In this document: in pieces, positions 62,050 to 64,000 of the stretch
How the letters are laid out: the number at the start of each line of letters is the position of its first letter
Position numbering within the stretch: position 1 is the stretch's first letter
DNA from: Hyphomonadaceae bacterium
GTDB taxonomy: Bacteria > Pseudomonadota > Alphaproteobacteria > Caulobacterales > Aquidulcibacteraceae
NCBI GenBank assembly: GCA_022841905.1
Contig: JALHQO010000003.1
Location: 293,382-357,381 of the forward strand
Direction of reading: 5' to 3'
Length of the DNA stretch: 64,000 nt
The notes under the pieces: generated by a model
Seen by the model: only the letters and a program-made list of their open reading frames with translations
The model's database searches: none
Told to the model about the DNA's origin: nothing
Program-made: the position numbers and the translations under genes

Positions 62050-62063
62050 TTGAGCGCCATCAA
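62050..62063. promoter_or_regulatory. FixK/Fnr-type operator, perfect
   Basis: TTGAGCGCCATCAA, exact TTGA-N6-TCAA, 95 bp upstream of the DUF5367 start on the minus strand. Confidence 0.65.
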
Positions 62064-62198
62064 TATACTGACCGCACCGTAGCGGATCGTGGCCGAGCGA
62101 GGCTATCTTCCTGCACGTCTCGCGCCGAAGCACCCGCAGCATTACTGGCGACACGTGGATCGATTAGGCCAGTCGCGAATTAGCGAACAGCAGTTGTG

Positions 62199-62324
62199 TC
62201 AGACGCCGTGAGCGGGATTGGGCCAGAACAGCGTGATCAACACGACGGCCCAGATGACTCCCCAGACTAGCCATGTGATCGTTGGATGACGTGCTTGCCA
62301 TTCCAGAATGTGCTTGTGCAGCAT
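62199..62324 (-). CDS. 41-residue membrane microprotein (paralogue of 31339-31464)
   Basis: Reads MLHKHILEWQARHPTITWLV and ends FWPNPAHGV. Same length and same ends as the 31339 protein; substitutions between them are conservative (R/H, V/I, F/V, A/G). Helix at residues 16-34, then the PNPAHG tail. No strong ribosome-binding site is seen. A one-mismatch FixK box lies 60 bp upstream, matching the 65 bp for the paralogue. Conserved as a pair under the same operator type, so very likely real; function unknown. Confidence 0.78.
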   Translation of the reverse strand: MLHKHILEWQARHPTITWLVWGVIWAVVLITLFWPNPAHGV

Positions 62325-62384
62325 TTTCGTTTGTCATCCATCGGCTAGGAGATGCGAGATAAATCCGGAGAGGCAGGAGATACC

Positions 62385-62398
62385 TTGCGCTAGGTCAA
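62385..62398. promoter_or_regulatory. FixK/Fnr-type operator, one mismatch
   Basis: On the minus strand TTGACCTAGCGCAA (TTGA-N6-GCAA), 7 of 8 consensus bases, 60 bp upstream of the microprotein at 62199-62324. It shares TTGACC with the perfect box in front of the other microprotein. Confidence 0.55.
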
Positions 62399-62422
62399 TT
62401 CGGGCGAGCCAACGAATGTTGC

Positions 62423-62534
62423 GACCGTCTATTTCCGGCGAGACCGCGCCGAATTGGCGGGCAGGGCCCGATCGGCTGCATTGGAGCGCGCCGGCCGCTC
62501 GCAGAATTTCGCGCTACGACGCGCGCTGGCCCGA
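62423..62534. repeat. Degenerate intergenic repeat, copy 6
   Basis: GACCGTCTATTTCCGGCGAG, GAATTGGCGGGCAGGGCCCG and GCATTGGAGCGCGCCGGCCG, ending GCGCGCTGGCCCG. Best match to copy 1 (46759-46867). Confidence 0.65.
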
Positions 62535-62646
62535 AGGAGACAGAAGTGGACGACCGAGCCGACATTCTCAGCTGATCTGGTTCATTCGAACAAGCGTGAC
62601 AGCGCCGATTACGAGATGACGCTTGCTTTGGAAGCGCTGTCGCCGA

Positions 62647-63636
62647 TTAGCGCACGCGGCGCTTCTCAGGATGCAGGCTCTTGCCGAGTATACGCTCGCT
62701 GTTACCGATCACGTGGGCGCTCGCGCCGACGATCAGCGGGTCGGGCGCGCCGATCCCGTGTGCATCCTTGTCGGGGTAATCGAGCGAGGAGAGAAAGTGG
62801 CGCATGCAGTTCAGGCGCGCTCGCTTCTTGTCATCAGATTTGATGATGGCCCAAGGCGCGTCGGCGGTGTCAGTGTGGAAGAACATCGCCTCCTTGGCTT
62901 CGGTGTAATCGTCCCATTTGTCGAGGCTCTCGCGATCGATCGGTGAGAGCTTCCACTTCTTCAGCGGTTCGTTCTCACGCGAATTGAAGCGGCGAAGTTG
63001 CTCCTCGCGCGTTACTGAGAACCAATATTTGAACAGCAGCATGCCGCTACGTACCAGCATGCGCTCCAGGTCCGGCGTTTGCCGCATGAACTCCAAATAC
63101 TCGTTTGGCGAGCAGAAGTTCATCACCCGCTCGACGCCGGCGCGATTGTACCAGGAGCGGTCGAAGAACACGATTTCACCGCCGGCGGGCAGCTTTTCGA
63201 CGTAACGCTGGAAGTACCATTGCGTCTTCTCGCGGTCCGTCGGCTTTTCCAATGCGACAACGCGGGCGCCGCGTGGATTGAGATGCTCAGTGAATCGCTT
63301 GATCGCGCCGCCTTTGCCGGCGCCGTCGCGTCCTTCGAACAGGATCACGATCCGCTGCTGCGTGACCTTGACCCATTCTTGGACCTTCAGCAGCTCGACC
63401 TGCAGCGACGCCTTTTGAAGCTCATACTCCTTAGTTGAGATGCGCGATTTGTAGGGATACTCGCCGGTCTCGAAGAGACGCCTTATGGCAGCGCGATCGC
63501 GGCGCAGCGCGGTGAGGCTCCTTGCGGCGCGCTGCGCTTGTTCGATCGCCATCTCTTCCGCCAGTGGATCGTGAACGGGCGAGGCGACGCCCTCCGCGGG
63601 CGCCGTCGTTCCGGTCGCCGGTGTTTCTTCCTGCAT
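62647..63636 (-). CDS. ppk2: Polyphosphate kinase 2
   Basis: 329 residues. Walker A is VILFEGRDGAGKGGAIKRF (about 105); the lid/Walker B region is EIVFFDRSWYNRAGVERVM (about 165) with the catalytic Asp; KPTDREKTQWYFQRYV and SPIDRESLDKWDDYTEAKE are the other family blocks. It transfers phosphate between polyphosphate and nucleoside diphosphates (class I type by length and motifs). An N-terminal extension of about 60 residues is Thr/Ala-rich. A perfect FixK-type box lies 85 bp upstream. Confidence 0.92.
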   Translation of the reverse strand: MQEETPATGTTAPAEGVASPVHDPLAEEMAIEQAQRAARSLTALRRDRAAIRRLFETGEYPYKSRISTKEYELQKASLQVELLKVQEWVKVTQQRIVILFEGRDGAGKGGAIKRFTEHLNPRGARVVALEKPTDREKTQWYFQRYVEKLPAGGEIVFFDRSWYNRAGVERVMNFCSPNEYLEFMRQTPDLERMLVRSGMLLFKYWFSVTREEQLRRFNSRENEPLKKWKLSPIDRESLDKWDDYTEAKEAMFFHTDTADAPWAIIKSDDKKRARLNCMRHFLSSLDYPDKDAHGIGAPDPLIVGASAHVIGNSERILGKSLHPEKRRVR

Positions 63637-63721
63637 TTGCTGTCCATCGACAAAGACGAGCCGCCCGCGCTAGGCGCGGGTTTCAAAGCCGTCATCTATG
63701 ATGCCGCTCGAGCTGCAGCCC

Positions 63722-63735
63722 TTGAGCCAGATCAA
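63722..63735. promoter_or_regulatory. FixK/Fnr-type operator, perfect
   Basis: TTGAGCCAGATCAA (minus strand TTGATCTGGCTCAA), exact TTGA-N6-TCAA, 85 bp upstream of ppk2. Identical on the reverse strand to the box at 29198-29211. Confidence 0.7.
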
Positions 63736-63822
63736 TTTTGGGGCCGCCCACGGCGGTCGCGGTCGGGCCGTTCACAAGCGCGCCGGCAGGTAGCGCGCTT
63801 TCCGCCATCGCCCCGCCGGTAG

Positions 63823-63890
63823 TGACCGTCTTCGGCGACATCAGGCCGGATTGATGAGAAGGGCGCGAGCGGCTGCATTGAAGGGCGGTC
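63823..63890. repeat. Degenerate intergenic repeat, copy 7 (partial)
   Basis: GACCGTCTTCGGCGACATCA, GGCCGGATTGATGAGAAGGG and CGCGAGCGGCTGCATTGAAG. Shares the beginning and the GCGAGCGGCTG part with copy 1. Confidence 0.55.
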
Positions 63891-64000
63891 TCAACTGGTG
63901 AGCGCAACACGTACCTTAGTTTGAGGTCGTGGAGCGATGACAGTGAGAAAGCCATATCACCGCGTAGGATTTACTTCGGCGCAGAGTGCAGAACTGTGGG

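Larger units (their letters stand above)
62325..62646. other. Intergenic region between the microprotein and ppk2
   Basis: Holds the FixK-type box (62385-62398) and a degenerate repeat (62423-62534). No gene seen. Confidence 0.5.
63637..64000. other. Intergenic region at the right window edge
   Basis: Holds a perfect FixK-type box (63722-63735) and a partial repeat (63823-63890). No gene recognised before the window ends. Confidence 0.5.

Noticed and set aside
63692..63955. Minus-strand frame of 87 codons at the right edge
   Set aside because: It runs through the FixK box and a repeat copy; no ribosome-binding site or family.

Overview
The window looks like chromosomal DNA of an alphaproteobacterium, probably a Caulobacterales or Hyphomonadaceae-type organism. 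This is inferred from high-GC codon use, a ChvB/NdvB-type cyclic beta-1,2-glucan synthetase, two large TonB-dependent receptors paired with TPR-sulfotransferases, DUF6090/DUF6512/DUF5367/DUF350 proteins, and FixK/Fnr-type operators (TTGA-N6-TCAA). No rRNA, tRNA, CRISPR array or intact insertion sequence was seen.

Layout. 1-10.1 kb: a minus-strand surface-polysaccharide cluster (aldo/keto reductase cut by the window edge, FkbM methyltransferase, two GT4 glycosyltransferases, AsnB-type amidotransferase, Wzy-like polymerase, Wzx-like flippase, two SAM methyltransferases). It is visibly more AT-rich than the rest, which suggests acquisition. 10.1-14.4 kb: intergenic repeats, a Crp/Fnr regulator, a LuxR-type regulator, a perfect TGTGA-N6-TCACA palindrome and small hypotheticals. 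14.4-25.4 kb: a small membrane-anchored protein, a fatty-acid desaturase and the 2880-residue NdvB with a coupled 88-residue upstream protein. 25.4-32.1 kb: small stress and regulatory genes: a receiver-domain protein, an orphan kinase ATPase fragment, a second Crp/Fnr regulator, an ATP-grasp-like protein, DUF350, a META-domain lipoprotein, microproteins and a broken DsrE gene. 32.2-46.6 kb: gabTD, a divergent MocR-like regulator whose aminotransferase domain has lost the PLP lysine, then a run nitrilase - TonB receptor - TPR-sulfotransferase - serine hydrolase - MFS - M20 peptidase, the last four joined by 4-bp ATGA overlaps; this looks like uptake and hydrolysis of an amide or peptide-like compound feeding GABA/amino-acid catabolism. 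47-56.6 kb: potassium channel, second TonB receptor/TPR-sulfotransferase module with a DUF418 protein carrying an unusual Cys-rich tail, and a DUF6090 gene whose flanks recur 9 kb away without the gene. 56.7-64 kb: small membrane and stress genes (sulfurtransferase, Na+/Ca2+ exchanger, universal stress protein, DUF5367, microprotein, PPK2), separated by a degenerate family of about 100-bp intergenic repeats.

Main discovery. Eight perfect and three one-mismatch TTGA-N6-TCAA operators lie in front of genes in two blocks (25-32 kb and 47-64 kb): the ndvB operon, the 27.3-kb Crp/Fnr gene, the ATP-grasp gene, DUF350/META lipoprotein, sulfurtransferase, universal stress protein, DUF5367, PPK2, a K+ channel, and two paralogous 41-residue membrane microproteins (31339-31464 + and 62199-62324 -). 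Base composition alone predicts about 0.4 perfect sites. I read this as a local oxygen- or redox-type FixK/Fnr regulon that includes osmoregulated glucan synthesis and an apparently undescribed pair of microproteins. The regulator is not proven.
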